The position numbers were made by a program, and so were the translations under genes. From contig JBMNVB010000003.1 of the NCBI GenBank assembly GCA_050946575.1, forward strand, positions 1-64,000: a stretch of DNA of 64,000 nucleotides. Reading direction: 5' to 3'. Below the pieces are notes generated by a model. That model did not search any database and had not been told where the DNA came from. It worked only from the letters and a program-made list of their open reading frames with translations. This stretch comes from JALCRY01 sp050946575 (GTDB taxonomy: Bacteria > Bacillota > Clostridia > Peptostreptococcales > Anaerovoracaceae). Shown in pieces: positions 43,589 to 52,437 of the stretch (its first letter is position 1; every line of letters begins with the position of its first letter).

Positions 43589-45514
43589 ATGGGAAAAACA
43601 CTCGCATATAAGATCCTCGGCGATCACCTTGTGAAAGGCGAGCTCGTGCCGGGAACGGAGATCACGATCAGGATCGATCAGACACTTACGCAGGATTCCA
43701 CGGGAACGATGGTGTACCTGCAGCTCGAGGCCATGAACATCGGGCATGTGAAGACGGAACTGTCGGTGGCGTATATCGACCATAATACGCTGCAGACCGG
43801 ATTCATGAACGCCGACGACCACGCATTCATAAAGAGCGTCGCGAAGCGTCACGGCATCCTGTATTCCAAACCGGGAAACGGGATCTGCCATCAGCTCCAT
43901 CTCGAGAATTACGGAAAGCCCGGGAAGACGCTTCTCGGTTCCGACAGCCATACGCCGACGGGCGGCGGCCTCGGAATGATAGCCATAGGAGCCGGAGGCC
44001 TTGATGTAGCTGTCGCGATGGCAAAAGGTACATACAGCCTCACGGTGCCGGAAGTCATAAATGTCAGACTCACCGGAAAGCTGAGACCGTGGACGTCCGC
44101 GAAGGACGTGATCCTGAAGGTACTGCAGGAACTTTCGGTGAAGGGCGGCGTCGGCAAGATCGTGGAGTACACGGGCGAGGGCGTAAGCACGCTTTCGGTC
44201 ACTGACAGAGCGACGATCACGAACATGGGCGCTGAGCTCGGAGCGACGACATCCGTATTCCCAAGCGATGAAAGGACGAAGGAATATCTGACGCAGGAGG
44301 GAAGACCCGGCGACTATATCCCGCTCGCGGCTGACCCTGACGCGGTCTACGACAGCGAAATAGATATTGACCTTTCGGAAATAGTGCCGCTCGCGGCTAA
44401 GCCGCATATGCCGGACAATGTCGATACGGTCGAAAACATAGGTAAGATAAAAGTTGATCAGGTAGCGATCGGCAGCTGCACAAATTCTTCGTATGCTGAT
44501 CTCATGAGAGTCGCCGCCATCCTGAAGGGGCATAAAGTGCATCCGGATGTCAGCCTCGTCATCTCCCCGGGAAGCTCGCGCATCACGGAAAAGCTGGCGA
44601 AGAACGGCGCGATGGCGGATCTGATCGCGGCGGGAGCCAGGATCATAGAGAATGCGTGCGGACCGTGCATCGGCATGGGCCAGTCGCCGAAATCAGGCGC
44701 CGTGTCGCTCAGAACGTTCAACAGGAACTTCAAGGGCAGGAGCGGCACGCTTGACGCTGATATCTATCTCGTCAGCCCTGAGACCGCGGCGATATCTGCT
44801 ATCGAAGGCGTGCTCACCGACGGCAGAGGCTCCGGCATTGATATACCGGAGATCGAAATGCCGGTATTCGAGATAAACGACAGCTTCATGATATACCCCG
44901 AAGGGACGAACACGAAGAACACGGAAGTGGAGATGGGACCAAACATCAAGCCGTTCCCGCTGAACAAGCCGCTGAAAGGCGACGTGGAGGCGGAAGTATG
45001 TCTGCACCCGGGCGACAATATCACGACGGACGACATCATGCCGTCTGACTCGCGTCTGCTCCCGTACAGATCGAACATCCCGCATCTCGCGAACTACTGC
45101 TTCGAAAAGATCGACAGCGGGTTCGCTGAGAGATGCAAGAAAGCAAAGCAATGCGTAATAGTCGGCGGCGAGAATTACGGCCAGGGTTCGTCGAGAGAAC
45201 ACGCCGCGCTCGCACCGCTGTACCTCGGCGTCAGATTCGTGATAGCAAAATCCTTCGCGAGGATCCACCGCTCTAATCTCATAAACAGCGGGATCATCCC
45301 GCTCGTGTTCGAGGACGCGGCCGATTACGACGATATCGACGTTGGGCAGAAGCTTCTCATAGAGAATGCGCCTGAGCAGGTGAAGACGGACGAAGTGACG
45401 GTGAAAAACGTGACGACCGGCAAGTCGTTCAGGACGAAGGCGAACCTTTCGGATCTTGAACTGAAAATGATCCTCGCCGGCGGAAAAATAAATTATCTGA
45501 ACTCGATCGATTAA
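43589..45514 (+). CDS. acn: Aconitate hydratase (Aquifex-type)
   Basis: 641 aa. 4Fe-4S ligands are in GSCTNSSYADL and NACGPCIGMGQSP; substrate residues are in DSHTPTGGGLGMIAIGAGG and in the C-terminal swivel domain, GENYGQGSSREHAALAPLYL. Length and the short linker fit the Aquifex-type group (about 640 aa) rather than AcnA (about 900) or AcnB. It isomerises citrate to isocitrate. Followed 10 bp later by isocitrate dehydrogenase; together they lead to 2-oxoglutarate for glutamate synthesis. No citrate synthase gene is in view. RBS GGGGGAG. Confidence 0.94.
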   Translation: MGKTLAYKILGDHLVKGELVPGTEITIRIDQTLTQDSTGTMVYLQLEAMNIGHVKTELSVAYIDHNTLQTGFMNADDHAFIKSVAKRHGILYSKPGNGICHQLHLENYGKPGKTLLGSDSHTPTGGGLGMIAIGAGGLDVAVAMAKGTYSLTVPEVINVRLTGKLRPWTSAKDVILKVLQELSVKGGVGKIVEYTGEGVSTLSVTDRATITNMGAELGATTSVFPSDERTKEYLTQEGRPGDYIPLAADPDAVYDSEIDIDLSEIVPLAAKPHMPDNVDTVENIGKIKVDQVAIGSCTNSSYADLMRVAAILKGHKVHPDVSLVISPGSSRITEKLAKNGAMADLIAAGARIIENACGPCIGMGQSPKSGAVSLRTFNRNFKGRSGTLDADIYLVSPETAAISAIEGVLTDGRGSGIDIPEIEMPVFEINDSFMIYPEGTNTKNTEVEMGPNIKPFPLNKPLKGDVEAEVCLHPGDNITTDDIMPSDSRLLPYRSNIPHLANYCFEKIDSGFAERCKKAKQCVIVGGENYGQGSSREHAALAPLYLGVRFVIAKSFARIHRSNLINSGIIPLVFEDAADYDDIDVGQKLLIENAPEQVKTDEVTVKNVTTGKSFRTKANLSDLELKMILAGGKINYLNSID

Positions 45515-45524
45515 GGAGACGGAT

Positions 45525-46670
45525 ATGGCAGACGATTACAGAAAAAGAATCGAAGAAATAGTGGAAAAGCAGCTCGCGCGCGTCGAGAGAATGAAAAAGG
45601 ACAAAGAGTTCGACGACTTCCAGTCGCTTGATAAGATCGTTATCGGGCTCATCGGCGGCGACGGCATCGGCCCGCTTATCATGGAGCCGACCCGCGACCT
45701 GCTGTCAAGGCTGCTCGCGGACGAGATCGCGGCCGGGAAAGTCGAACTCAGGACGATCGACGGACTTACGATCGAAAACAGATCTGCGGCCGGAAAAGCT
45801 GTGCCGGATGATGTAATGAAGGAAATCAAGGCCTGCAATGTCCTGCTCAAGGGTCCGACGACCACGCCGCGCAAGGGCGACAAATGGGGAAATATAGAGA
45901 GCGCGAACGTAGCGCTCAGGAAAGAGCTCGACCTTTTCGCGAACGTCCGCCCCGTTGCGATCCCCGAAGAGGGCATAGACTGGACGTTCTTCAGAGAGAA
46001 TACTGAATGTCTCTACGCTCTCGGAAGTGAAGGCGTGGACATCACTGACGACCTCGCGCTCGATTTCAGAGTGATCACGACGCAGGGCACGGAGCGTATA
46101 GCCCGCATGGCGTTCGAATACGCGAAGAACAACGGCAAGGACCGGGTCTCCATCGTGACGAAGGCCAATATTGTAAAGAAGACTGACGGGAAATTCCTCG
46201 AGGTCTGCCGCAGGATCGGCGAAGAATATCCCGACATTACAGTGGACGACTGGTACATAGACATCGCGACTGCGAAACTCGTGGACCCGAACAAGCGCAG
46301 CGATTTCCGCGTGTTCGTACTGCCGAATCTGTATGGCGACATCATCACAGACGAAGCGGCCCAGCTCCAGGGCGGCGTCGGCACGGCGGGATCGGCCAAC
46401 ATCGGACAGCATTACGCGATGTTCGAGGCCGTCCACGGCAGCGCGCCGAGGATGATCACAGAAGGACGCGCTGATTACGCGAACCCGTCCAGCATTATGC
46501 GCGCCGCCGCTATGATGCTGTCGCACATCGGTTATCAGGAGCAGTCCGACAGACTGAACGAAGCGCTCGACATCTGCCTTGATAAGGAGAAGAAAGTCGT
46601 GATAGACAGCAGGGGACGCGGCGCGACACGCGACGAGTTCGTGGAATATCTTTATTCGAAACTGTTTTAA
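45525..46670 (+). CDS. icd: NAD-dependent isocitrate dehydrogenase-family enzyme
   Basis: 381 aa, isocitrate/isopropylmalate dehydrogenase fold. IGGDGIGPLIMEPTRDLL begins the nucleotide region; RKELDLFANVRPVAIP and FFRENTECLYA hold the substrate arginines and serine-loop equivalents; LPNLYGDIITDEAAQLQGG carries the metal-binding aspartates; HGSAPRMITEGRADYANPSS is the adenine loop. Homoisocitrate or isopropylmalate are formal alternatives, but the neighbouring aconitase makes isocitrate most likely. It has a 30-residue charged N-terminal extension. Confidence 0.9.
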   Translation: MADDYRKRIEEIVEKQLARVERMKKDKEFDDFQSLDKIVIGLIGGDGIGPLIMEPTRDLLSRLLADEIAAGKVELRTIDGLTIENRSAAGKAVPDDVMKEIKACNVLLKGPTTTPRKGDKWGNIESANVALRKELDLFANVRPVAIPEEGIDWTFFRENTECLYALGSEGVDITDDLALDFRVITTQGTERIARMAFEYAKNNGKDRVSIVTKANIVKKTDGKFLEVCRRIGEEYPDITVDDWYIDIATAKLVDPNKRSDFRVFVLPNLYGDIITDEAAQLQGGVGTAGSANIGQHYAMFEAVHGSAPRMITEGRADYANPSSIMRAAAMMLSHIGYQEQSDRLNEALDICLDKEKKVVIDSRGRGATRDEFVEYLYSKLF

Positions 46671-46682
46671 CGGAGTGAGAAG

Positions 46683-47357
46683 ATGCCTATAGTAAACAGA
46701 AGCCTTAACGGCGTTATATCCGAAAACGTCTCGCTTTCAACGGATCTCCTCGTGAGGCTGAAGGGAGATATACTTTCGGGCAGACTGAAAGACGGACAGA
46801 AGCTGACGGAAAAAGTCCTGTGCGAACAGTACGGCGTGAGCAGGACCCCCGTGAGAGAAGCGCTGGTGCAGCTCCAGGCCGAAGGTCTGGTCACAAACAT
46901 CCCGAACCGCGGCGCGTTCGTGACTGGTCTGTCGGAGCGCGACCTCGACGATATGTATACGCTTCGGAAGATCTACGAAATGCAGGCGGTGAAATGGGCA
47001 ATGGAGCGGATGACGGACGAAGAAGCCGATGAGCTCGAGGAGACATTCGAATTCATGGAATTCTACACGATGAAGCACGATGTCGACAAGATGCTGAACA
47101 TCAATCTGAACTTCCATCAGATCATTTACAAGGCGTCGCATAACAGGATGCTCCGTAATCTGCTGAGCTCGTATCAGGTCTACACAAAATATGCCGCCGC
47201 ACCGAAGCACGACGAGCGTTATCTCGATACGGTGCTCGAGGAGCACAGACATATCTACGAAGCCTTCAAGGCGCGTGACTCCGAGGCCGGAGAAAAGGCG
47301 ATGGCGGAGCATATGGATAATTCGTATAAGAGGCATCTCATGGCACTCGGGAAATAG
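46683..47357 (+). CDS. GntR-family regulator, FadR/FCD subgroup
   Basis: 224 aa. The winged helix at about 20-85 (LTEKVLCEQYGVSRTPVREAL, VTNIPNRGAFVTG) is standard GntR. The all-helical FCD domain follows with metal-type residues D.., H.. in LNINLNFHQIIYKASHNRM and EEHRHIYEAFKARD, where FCD regulators bind a divalent ion and a carboxylate. Placed 12 bp after icd, it probably senses an organic acid such as citrate or isocitrate and controls its own operon through the palindrome at 43542-43565. Confidence 0.93.
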   Translation: MPIVNRSLNGVISENVSLSTDLLVRLKGDILSGRLKDGQKLTEKVLCEQYGVSRTPVREALVQLQAEGLVTNIPNRGAFVTGLSERDLDDMYTLRKIYEMQAVKWAMERMTDEEADELEETFEFMEFYTMKHDVDKMLNINLNFHQIIYKASHNRMLRNLLSSYQVYTKYAAAPKHDERYLDTVLEEHRHIYEAFKARDSEAGEKAMAEHMDNSYKRHLMALGK

Positions 47358-47374
47358 CATCAATGCATTGATGC
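47357..47374. repeat. 18-bp palindrome after gntR
   Basis: GCATCAATG/CATTGATGC is a perfect 18-bp palindrome whose first base is the last base of the gntR stop codon. It holds two inverted copies of GCATTGAT. The identical 18-mer occurs at 62123-62140. Confidence 0.9.
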
Positions 47375-47394
47375 AAAAGATATTAGCAAACGGA

Positions 47395-47431
47395 ACCGCC
47401 GCGCGGCGCAAAATCCCCGCGGCGGTCTTTT
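47395..47431 (+). terminator. Terminator of the acn operon
   Basis: ACCGCCGCG pairs with CGCGGCGGT around a 14-base loop, followed by CTTTTATTTT. Confidence 0.85.
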
Positions 47432-47517
47432 ATTTTCTGATCCGACGGGTCTGACCCGGCGCGGCCGGTACCGCGAGCAGTCGCAGTCTGTTTTTTGAAA
47501 AAAATCAGCGAACAGTC

Positions 47518-47572
47518 TTTACATCACATCATAATGATGTATACTATAACTGAACATATGAATAATTGTTCA
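47518..47572 (+). promoter_or_regulatory. Metal-efflux promoter and ArsR/SmtB-type operator
   Basis: TTTACA (47518-47523), 16 bp, TATACT (47540-47545). Just downstream TGAACA (47551) and TGTTCA (47567-47572) form an inverted repeat with AT-rich centre, the arrangement of SmtB/CzrA operators. The ArsR protein encoded at 49781 is the likely repressor. Confidence 0.75.
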
Positions 47573-47598
47573 AGTGTAGAAATGAAAGAGAGCGGAAA

Positions 47599-47817
47599 AT
47601 GAAGAAGAGCTACAGGATCGATGTGGACTGTGCGAACTGCGCGAACAGGATGGAAGAAGCAGCGAACAAAGTGGACGGAGTGAAGGAAGCGAATGTGAAT
47701 TTCATGACGCTGAAGATGAAGGTCGAGTTCGAGGAAGGCGCGGACGAGACAGAGGTCATGAAGAAAGTCAGGAAGAGCTGCCGCAGGGTCGACAGCGACG
47801 CGGAAGTATATATATGA
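47599..47817 (+). CDS. Small heavy-metal-associated (HMA) domain protein
   Basis: 72 aa from MKKSYRIDVDCANCANRMEE; the metal-binding CxxC is in DCANCANRM and the ferredoxin-like fold continues with VDGVKEANVNFMTLKMKV. It resembles the N-terminal metal-binding domain of Cd/Zn P-type ATPases but is encoded as a separate protein directly before the ATPase, which lacks such a domain. It could deliver metal to the pump or regulate it. The start at 47599 has a GAGAGCGG site; an earlier in-frame ATG lies in the operator region. Confidence 0.88.
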   Translation: MKKSYRIDVDCANCANRMEEAANKVDGVKEANVNFMTLKMKVEFEEGADETEVMKKVRKSCRRVDSDAEVYI

Positions 47818-47839
47818 GCCGCGCGGCGGAGGAAGAGAG

Positions 47840-49771
47840 ATGACCCGGAAGCAGAAAAGCATGATAATAAGACTGATCGCGGCAGCGGCGATCCTTGCGG
47901 CAGTGAGGATCATTTCCGCGGCGGACGCGGAGGGCGCCGCGTTTTTCGGCGCACGGCTGTTCACGGCAGGGGGATATGCGTTCACGGCAGGAGCAGCCGC
48001 GGACACGGCCGCTTACCTTATAGCGGGTTATGATATTATATGGAAAGCCGTAAAGAACATCGCCCACGGGCAGGTGTTTGACGAAAATTTCCTGATGATG
48101 ATCGCATCGGTCGGAGCGATGGCCCTGGGCGAGCGCCTTGAGGGGTGTGCGGTCATGGTGCTGTATCAGGTCGGCGAACTGTTCCAGAGCGTAGCGGTAG
48201 GAAAGAGCCGCAGGAGCATCAGCGAGCTCATGGATATCAGGCCGGATACGGCGAATGTCGAGACAGGTCCGGGAAAATGGGAAGAAGTCGACGCCGAAGA
48301 TGTCCGGGTCGGAACCGTAATACTCGTAAAGCCCGGTGAGCGCATACCGATAGACGGCATTGTAAGGGAAGGAAAGTCGGCGCTCGACACGAGCGCGCTC
48401 ACCGGCGAAAGCCTTCCGAGAGAAGCGGCTCCCGGCGAGACCGTGCTCAGCGGCTGCCTGAATATGTCGGGCGCGCTTAAGATAGAGACGACAGCGGCGT
48501 TCGGAGAATCCACGGCGTCGAAAATACTGGACCTTGTAGAGAATGCCGGGTCGAGGAAATCGGAGTCCGAAAAATTCATCACGAAATTCGCGAGATACTA
48601 TACGCCGGCAGTGTGCGCCGGGGCGCTCGTGCTTGCTGTCCTGCCGCCTCTAATCAGAATGTACGGCATGGGGATCGCTCCGATGTGGAGCGACTGGGTG
48701 TTCAGGGCGCTCACGTTCCTCGTTATCAGCTGCCCCTGCGCCCTCGTGATCAGCATTCCGCTGAGCTTTTTCGGAGGGATCGGCGGAGCCGGCCGGCAGG
48801 GCATACTGATAAAAGGTTCGAATTTCATGGAGACGCTGTCGAATGTAACGACGATAGCATTCGACAAGACGGGCACCGTAACGAAAGGGAATTTCGAAGT
48901 GACGGATATAAGGCCTGCGGACGGCGTGAGCGAAGAGCAGCTGCTTGAATATGCTGCATACATCGAGAGCTTCTCATCACATCCGATAAGCGGCAGCCTG
49001 AGACGGGCTTACGACCGTGAAATAGATCAGTCCCGCGTGACCGGTGCCGAAGAGATCGGCGGGCACGGAGTCACCGGAAAGGTGGACGGCGTGGATACAG
49101 CCGCCGGTAATCTCAAGCTCATGCGCAGACTCGGGATCGACGCCGAAGAAAATGACGCGGTCGGCACTGTGGTGTACGTCGCGGCGGACGGAAAATTCGC
49201 GGGAAGCATTGTGATATCGGATGAGATAAAGCAGGACGCGGCGGAGGCGATGCGGAGCCTTAAGGATTCCGGCGTGAAGAGGCTCGTCATGCTGACGGGA
49301 GATAACGAAGCGGTCGCGGATGACGTCGCGGCACGGGCCGGGATAGATGAGGTGAGAGCCGAGCTGCTGCCTGCAGACAAAGTGGAAAGCGTCGAGGAAC
49401 TGATACGCGGCGAGAGCGGGAAGGATAAGCTCGCATTCGTCGGCGACGGGATAAACGATGCGCCGGTGCTGTCCCGGGCGGACATCGGGATAGCGATGGG
49501 CGCGCTCGGTTCGGACGCGGCGATAGAGGCGGCGGACGTCGTGCTGATGGACGATGACCCTGTAAAAATTTCAAAGGCGATCAGGATCGCGAGGAAATGC
49601 CTGCGAATAGTAAAGCAGAATATCGTATTCGCGATCGGCGTCAAGGCCGTATGCCTCGTGCTCGGCGCGCTCGGCATTGCTAATATGTGGATGGCTATCT
49701 TTGCGGATACCGGCGTCATGATAATAGCGGTGATCAACGCCGGCCGCGCATTGATGGTGAAAAATGTTTAG
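47840..49771 (+). CDS. cadA: Heavy-metal P1B-type ATPase (Cd/Zn/Co exporter)
   Basis: 643 aa. The metal path motif C298-P-C300 is in ISCPCALVISIP, the phosphorylated D342 in FDKTGTVTKGN, the actuator loop in DTSALTGESLPR, and the hinge in VGDGINDAPVLSRADIGIAMG. It lacks the usual N-terminal HMA domain, which is provided by the small gene upstream. CPC with a cytosolic MxxD-type tail and an ArsR partner of the zinc type favour Zn(II)/Cd(II) export over copper. Located in an operon HMA-ATPase-ArsR. Confidence 0.93.
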   Translation: MTRKQKSMIIRLIAAAAILAAVRIISAADAEGAAFFGARLFTAGGYAFTAGAAADTAAYLIAGYDIIWKAVKNIAHGQVFDENFLMMIASVGAMALGERLEGCAVMVLYQVGELFQSVAVGKSRRSISELMDIRPDTANVETGPGKWEEVDAEDVRVGTVILVKPGERIPIDGIVREGKSALDTSALTGESLPREAAPGETVLSGCLNMSGALKIETTAAFGESTASKILDLVENAGSRKSESEKFITKFARYYTPAVCAGALVLAVLPPLIRMYGMGIAPMWSDWVFRALTFLVISCPCALVISIPLSFFGGIGGAGRQGILIKGSNFMETLSNVTTIAFDKTGTVTKGNFEVTDIRPADGVSEEQLLEYAAYIESFSSHPISGSLRRAYDREIDQSRVTGAEEIGGHGVTGKVDGVDTAAGNLKLMRRLGIDAEENDAVGTVVYVAADGKFAGSIVISDEIKQDAAEAMRSLKDSGVKRLVMLTGDNEAVADDVAARAGIDEVRAELLPADKVESVEELIRGESGKDKLAFVGDGINDAPVLSRADIGIAMGALGSDAAIEAADVVLMDDDPVKISKAIRIARKCLRIVKQNIVFAIGVKAVCLVLGALGIANMWMAIFADTGVMIIAVINAGRALMVKNV

Positions 49772-49780
49772 GAGGGAAAT

Positions 49781-50101
49781 ATGGCGGATAAGATCAGAAA
49801 AATAGCGGAAGCGCTGCCGGACGAGGAAGTGTTGTACGATCTGGCCGAGCTGTTCAAGACGTTCGGGGATTCGACGAGGATCCGCATACTGTTCGTCCTG
49901 TTCGAGGATGAGGTATCGGTCGGGGATCTTGCCGCCGTGCTCAATATGACGGAGTCGGCGGTATCGCACCAGCTGAGGATACTGCGGCAGAACAAGCTCG
50001 TGAAGAGCAGGCGCGACGGAAAGAATGTATATTATTCGCTCGACGACGCGCATGTGAGGACGATAATAGATCAGGGACTCGAGCATGTGGAAGAAGAATA
50101 G
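49781..50101 (+). CDS. ArsR/SmtB-family metal-sensing repressor
   Basis: 106 aa winged helix (VSVGDLAAVLNMTESAVSHQLRIL, RRDGKNVYYSLDD). There is no cysteine site in helix 3. The last helix has DDAHVRTIIDQGLEHVEEE, matching the alpha-5 D-x-H ... H-x2-E zinc site of SmtB, CzrA and NmtR-type sensors. It should release the operator at 47551 when zinc or cadmium binds. Placed 9 bp after the ATPase, giving autoregulation of the operon. Confidence 0.93.
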   Translation: MADKIRKIAEALPDEEVLYDLAELFKTFGDSTRIRILFVLFEDEVSVGDLAAVLNMTESAVSHQLRILRQNKLVKSRRDGKNVYYSLDDAHVRTIIDQGLEHVEEE

Positions 50102-50130
50102 TAATATCAATGCATTGAGCCATGAAGAAA

Positions 50131-50156
50131 ACGGAGCCTCCGGGCTCCGTCTTTTT
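50131..50156. terminator. Terminator between arsR and the convergent XRE gene
   Basis: ACGGAGCC and GGCTCCGT form an 8-bp stem with 4-base loop, followed by CTTTTT. The palindrome-like ATCAATGCATTGA at 50106 lies between the arsR stop and this hairpin. Confidence 0.85.
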
Positions 50157-50158
50157 GT

Positions 50159-50716
50159 TCAGGTATATACCATGATCATGCTGATCCTGCACGGCTCGCC
50201 GTCCTCGCCGGCTTCATTCCGGTAGACGTGAGGCACGTCGGCGCGGAAACGGATCGCTTCATTGCTGCTTATCTTCCTTATATCACCGTCGATCTCCAGG
50301 GTCAGAGTACCCGCGTACATTACGATGTATTCCGTGGTGCCGGGTTCGTGAGGGTCGGCCCTGTTTACCGCGCCCGGTGCGAGTTCGATATAATAAACTT
50401 CGAAATTTTTTTCATCATCTCTGAACAGCGGGAAATTCCTGTACCTGCCGTCGTCGGATACGACCGGTTCCATGTCGGCGACGCGCACGACCGCAAGGTC
50501 TTCATCAGACTGTTCAACGATATCGGCGAACGATATGCCGAGGCCTGACGTGATCTTCCAGACCGTTGAAATCGTGGGAACCACCACGCCTCGCTCGATC
50601 TGACTAAGCATACTTTTACTGACATCGGTCATTTGAGCCAGGCGGTCGAGACTGAGGCCGCGTTCCTTTCTGATCCTTTTTAAGTTTGTTGAAACTACTC
50701 TGTTGATATGATCCAA
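50159..50716 (-). CDS. XRE-family regulator with C-terminal cupin
   Basis: 185 aa from a TTG start with AAGGAG nine bases upstream. The helix-turn-helix at about 10-65 is LKRIRKERGLSLDRLAQMTD and VSKSMLSQIERG; the cupin at about 105-180 has PHEPGTTEYIVMYAGTLTLE and RFRADVPHVYRNEAGE. This HTH_3 plus cupin_2 design is common in repressors of amino acid and polyamine catabolism. Divergent from the rid-dehydratase operon, which it probably controls through the AT-rich intergenic region. Confidence 0.9.
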   Translation of the reverse strand: MDHINRVVSTNLKRIRKERGLSLDRLAQMTDVSKSMLSQIERGVVVPTISTVWKITSGLGISFADIVEQSDEDLAVVRVADMEPVVSDDGRYRNFPLFRDDEKNFEVYYIELAPGAVNRADPHEPGTTEYIVMYAGTLTLEIDGDIRKISSNEAIRFRADVPHVYRNEAGEDGEPCRISMIMVYT

Positions 50717-50746
50717 TTTTATTTCTCCTTTTTTGTGTCGGGGGTA

Positions 50747-50775
50747 TTGACATATTGAACGTTGTGCAGTATACT
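50747..50775 (+). promoter_or_regulatory. Promoter of the first catabolic operon
   Basis: TTGACA (50747-50752) and TATACT (50770-50775) are 17 bp apart. Downstream AGTATATTGTACTATTG contains AGTA-type inverted half-sites that could be the XRE operator. Confidence 0.75.
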
Positions 50776-50921
50776 ACACACAGAAGACAAGAAATACAGC
50801 ATATCTCCCGTTCGTTTAGTATATTGTACTATTGAACAGCGGAAAATGCAAGACCCGAAAACTTACAGTCCAAAATCAGGAAGGAAAACTTCCGTATCAA
50901 ATCATTAAGGAGGATATTATC

Positions 50922-51305
50922 ATGAGAAAGACTTATCTGGCTAAAGGCTGCGAAGGCTGCAAATTCCCGTTTACACATGCCTGCGAAGGCGGCGACACTG
51001 TTTATCTTTCCGGACAGCCGAGCATGGATCTCGTGACCAGCGAATTCATCGACGGTTCGTTTGAAGATCAGGTACGCCAGTGCTTCGCGAATCTCGACGA
51101 AGCTCTCAAGGCAGCGGGACTTACCAAAGATGATGTTGTAAAGTGCACAGTATTCCTTACGGATATGAGGAACTTCGACAAGATGAACGCCATTTACGCG
51201 GAACAGTTCAACGATCCGTTCCCGGCTCGTTCGTGCTATGCCGTTGCGGGTCTTCCTCTCGGAGCTCTCGTGGAGATCGAAATGATCGCGCATCGCGGTG
51301 AGTAA
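50922..51305 (+). CDS. RidA-family protein (enamine/imine deaminase), paralogue 1
   Basis: 127 aa from MRKTYLAKGCEGCKFPF with AAGGAGG upstream; the longer frame is not supported. The YjgF/YER057c core is FEDQVRQCFANLDEALKAAG, VKCTVFLTDMRNFDKMNAIY and the catalytic arginine in FPARSCYAVAGLPLGALVEIE. The extended, Cys-containing head (KGCEGCKFPFTHACEGGD) differs from classical RidA and suggests a Rid2-6 type or an altered specificity. Rid proteins hydrolyse 2-aminoacrylate-type enamines. It precedes a PLP dehydratase that makes exactly such intermediates. Confidence 0.9.
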   Translation: MRKTYLAKGCEGCKFPFTHACEGGDTVYLSGQPSMDLVTSEFIDGSFEDQVRQCFANLDEALKAAGLTKDDVVKCTVFLTDMRNFDKMNAIYAEQFNDPFPARSCYAVAGLPLGALVEIEMIAHRGE

Positions 51306-51329
51306 TTCACAAATAAAAAGTAACGGTAT

Positions 51330-51374
51330 CCTCTTCCGGCAGCCGCTGAATAAGCGGCGACCCGGAAGAGGATT
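51330..51374 (+). terminator. Long hairpin between ridA paralogue 1 and dehydratase gene
   Basis: CCTCTTCCGG pairs with CCGGAAGAGG (51362-51371) and encloses an inner stem CCGCT/AGCGG; ATTTA follows. It may act as a partial terminator that lowers downstream expression or as a processing site. Confidence 0.6.
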
Positions 51375-51431
51375 TATCTAAAAGTACTCCCGGGCGGTGA
51401 TCCGGGAAGACCAGCAAGGAGGACCACTGAT

Positions 51432-52412
51432 ATGGATGTTGTAGATAAAAGCAAGCTCACCGTCGACCTTAAGACAGTACAGGAAGCGGAGAAGAGGATC
51501 CGCCCGTATGTAAGGAAAACTCCTGTCACTCAGATAAATCTGCCGGGCGGCGAACCTGTAGTACTGAAGCTGGAAAACATGCAGAATACGAACGCGTTCA
51601 AGATTCGCGGAGCATCCAACTTCCTGCTGCAGATGACCGACGAACAGAAGAAGAACGGCGTGACCACCGGCTCGTCCGGGAACCATGCGCAGGGCGTGGC
51701 GCTCGCGGCGCAGCTTCTCGGGATAAAATGCATCGTATGCATGCCGGAACACGCACCGAAGGCGAAGGTGGAGGCGAGCCGCGCCCGCGGAGCGGAAGTT
51801 GAACTGGTACCTGGGTTCTATACGGAGGCCTGCGATGCCGCTCACGAGCATGAGCGCAAGGAAGGCATGGTATATGTGCCTGCGTTCGCCGACGAAAGGA
51901 TCATTGCGGGGCAGGGCACTATCGCCCTTGAGATCCTCGAACAGGTCCCTGAATGCGGACGGATAATAACGGCCATCGGAGGCGGCGGCATGATATCCGG
52001 TATCGCGGCGGCCGCGAAGGGAATCCGCCCTGACATAAAGATAATAGGCGTTGAAGCTGAAAATGCGGCCTGCATGTATGCTTCATGGAAGGCGAAGAAG
52101 CTGCAGACGATCGAGCCTGCGGAATCGATCGCAGACGGCACGATATCCAAGGAAGTTTCGCAGCTGACGCTGGATTACTGTGAAGCATATGTAGAAGACG
52201 TAGTAACAGTCAACGAAGAAGAAATAAAGAAAGCTGTAGTGTATAACTTAGAGCACGGACGCATCGTGTCCGAAGGAGCGGGCGCGCTTCCTTTAGCGGC
52301 GCTTCTCTCGGGGAAGATCCCGGCTTCCGTAAAGGGCGACACCGTCTGCGTCGTTTCCGGAGGGAACATCGATCTTCAGATGCTGGCTCAGATCATCGAA
52401 GAACAGATTTAG
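51432..52412 (+). CDS. PLP-dependent serine/threonine dehydratase
   Basis: 326 aa, fold type II. The PLP lysine is in NAFKIRGASNFLLQM, the substrate loop is TGSSGNHAQGVALAAQLLG and the phosphate loop is AIGGGGMISGIAAAAKG. No C-terminal ACT domain, so it is the short, catabolic form like TdcB rather than IlvA. It deaminates threonine to 2-oxobutyrate or serine to pyruvate, releasing enamines that Rid proteins clear. GGAGG precedes the ATG. PFOR and other oxidative genes follow. Confidence 0.9.
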   Translation: MDVVDKSKLTVDLKTVQEAEKRIRPYVRKTPVTQINLPGGEPVVLKLENMQNTNAFKIRGASNFLLQMTDEQKKNGVTTGSSGNHAQGVALAAQLLGIKCIVCMPEHAPKAKVEASRARGAEVELVPGFYTEACDAAHEHERKEGMVYVPAFADERIIAGQGTIALEILEQVPECGRIITAIGGGGMISGIAAAAKGIRPDIKIIGVEAENAACMYASWKAKKLQTIEPAESIADGTISKEVSQLTLDYCEAYVEDVVTVNEEEIKKAVVYNLEHGRIVSEGAGALPLAALLSGKIPASVKGDTVCVVSGGNIDLQMLAQIIEEQI

Positions 52413-52437
52413 ACCGGACCCGGAAAGGAGGATCAGC

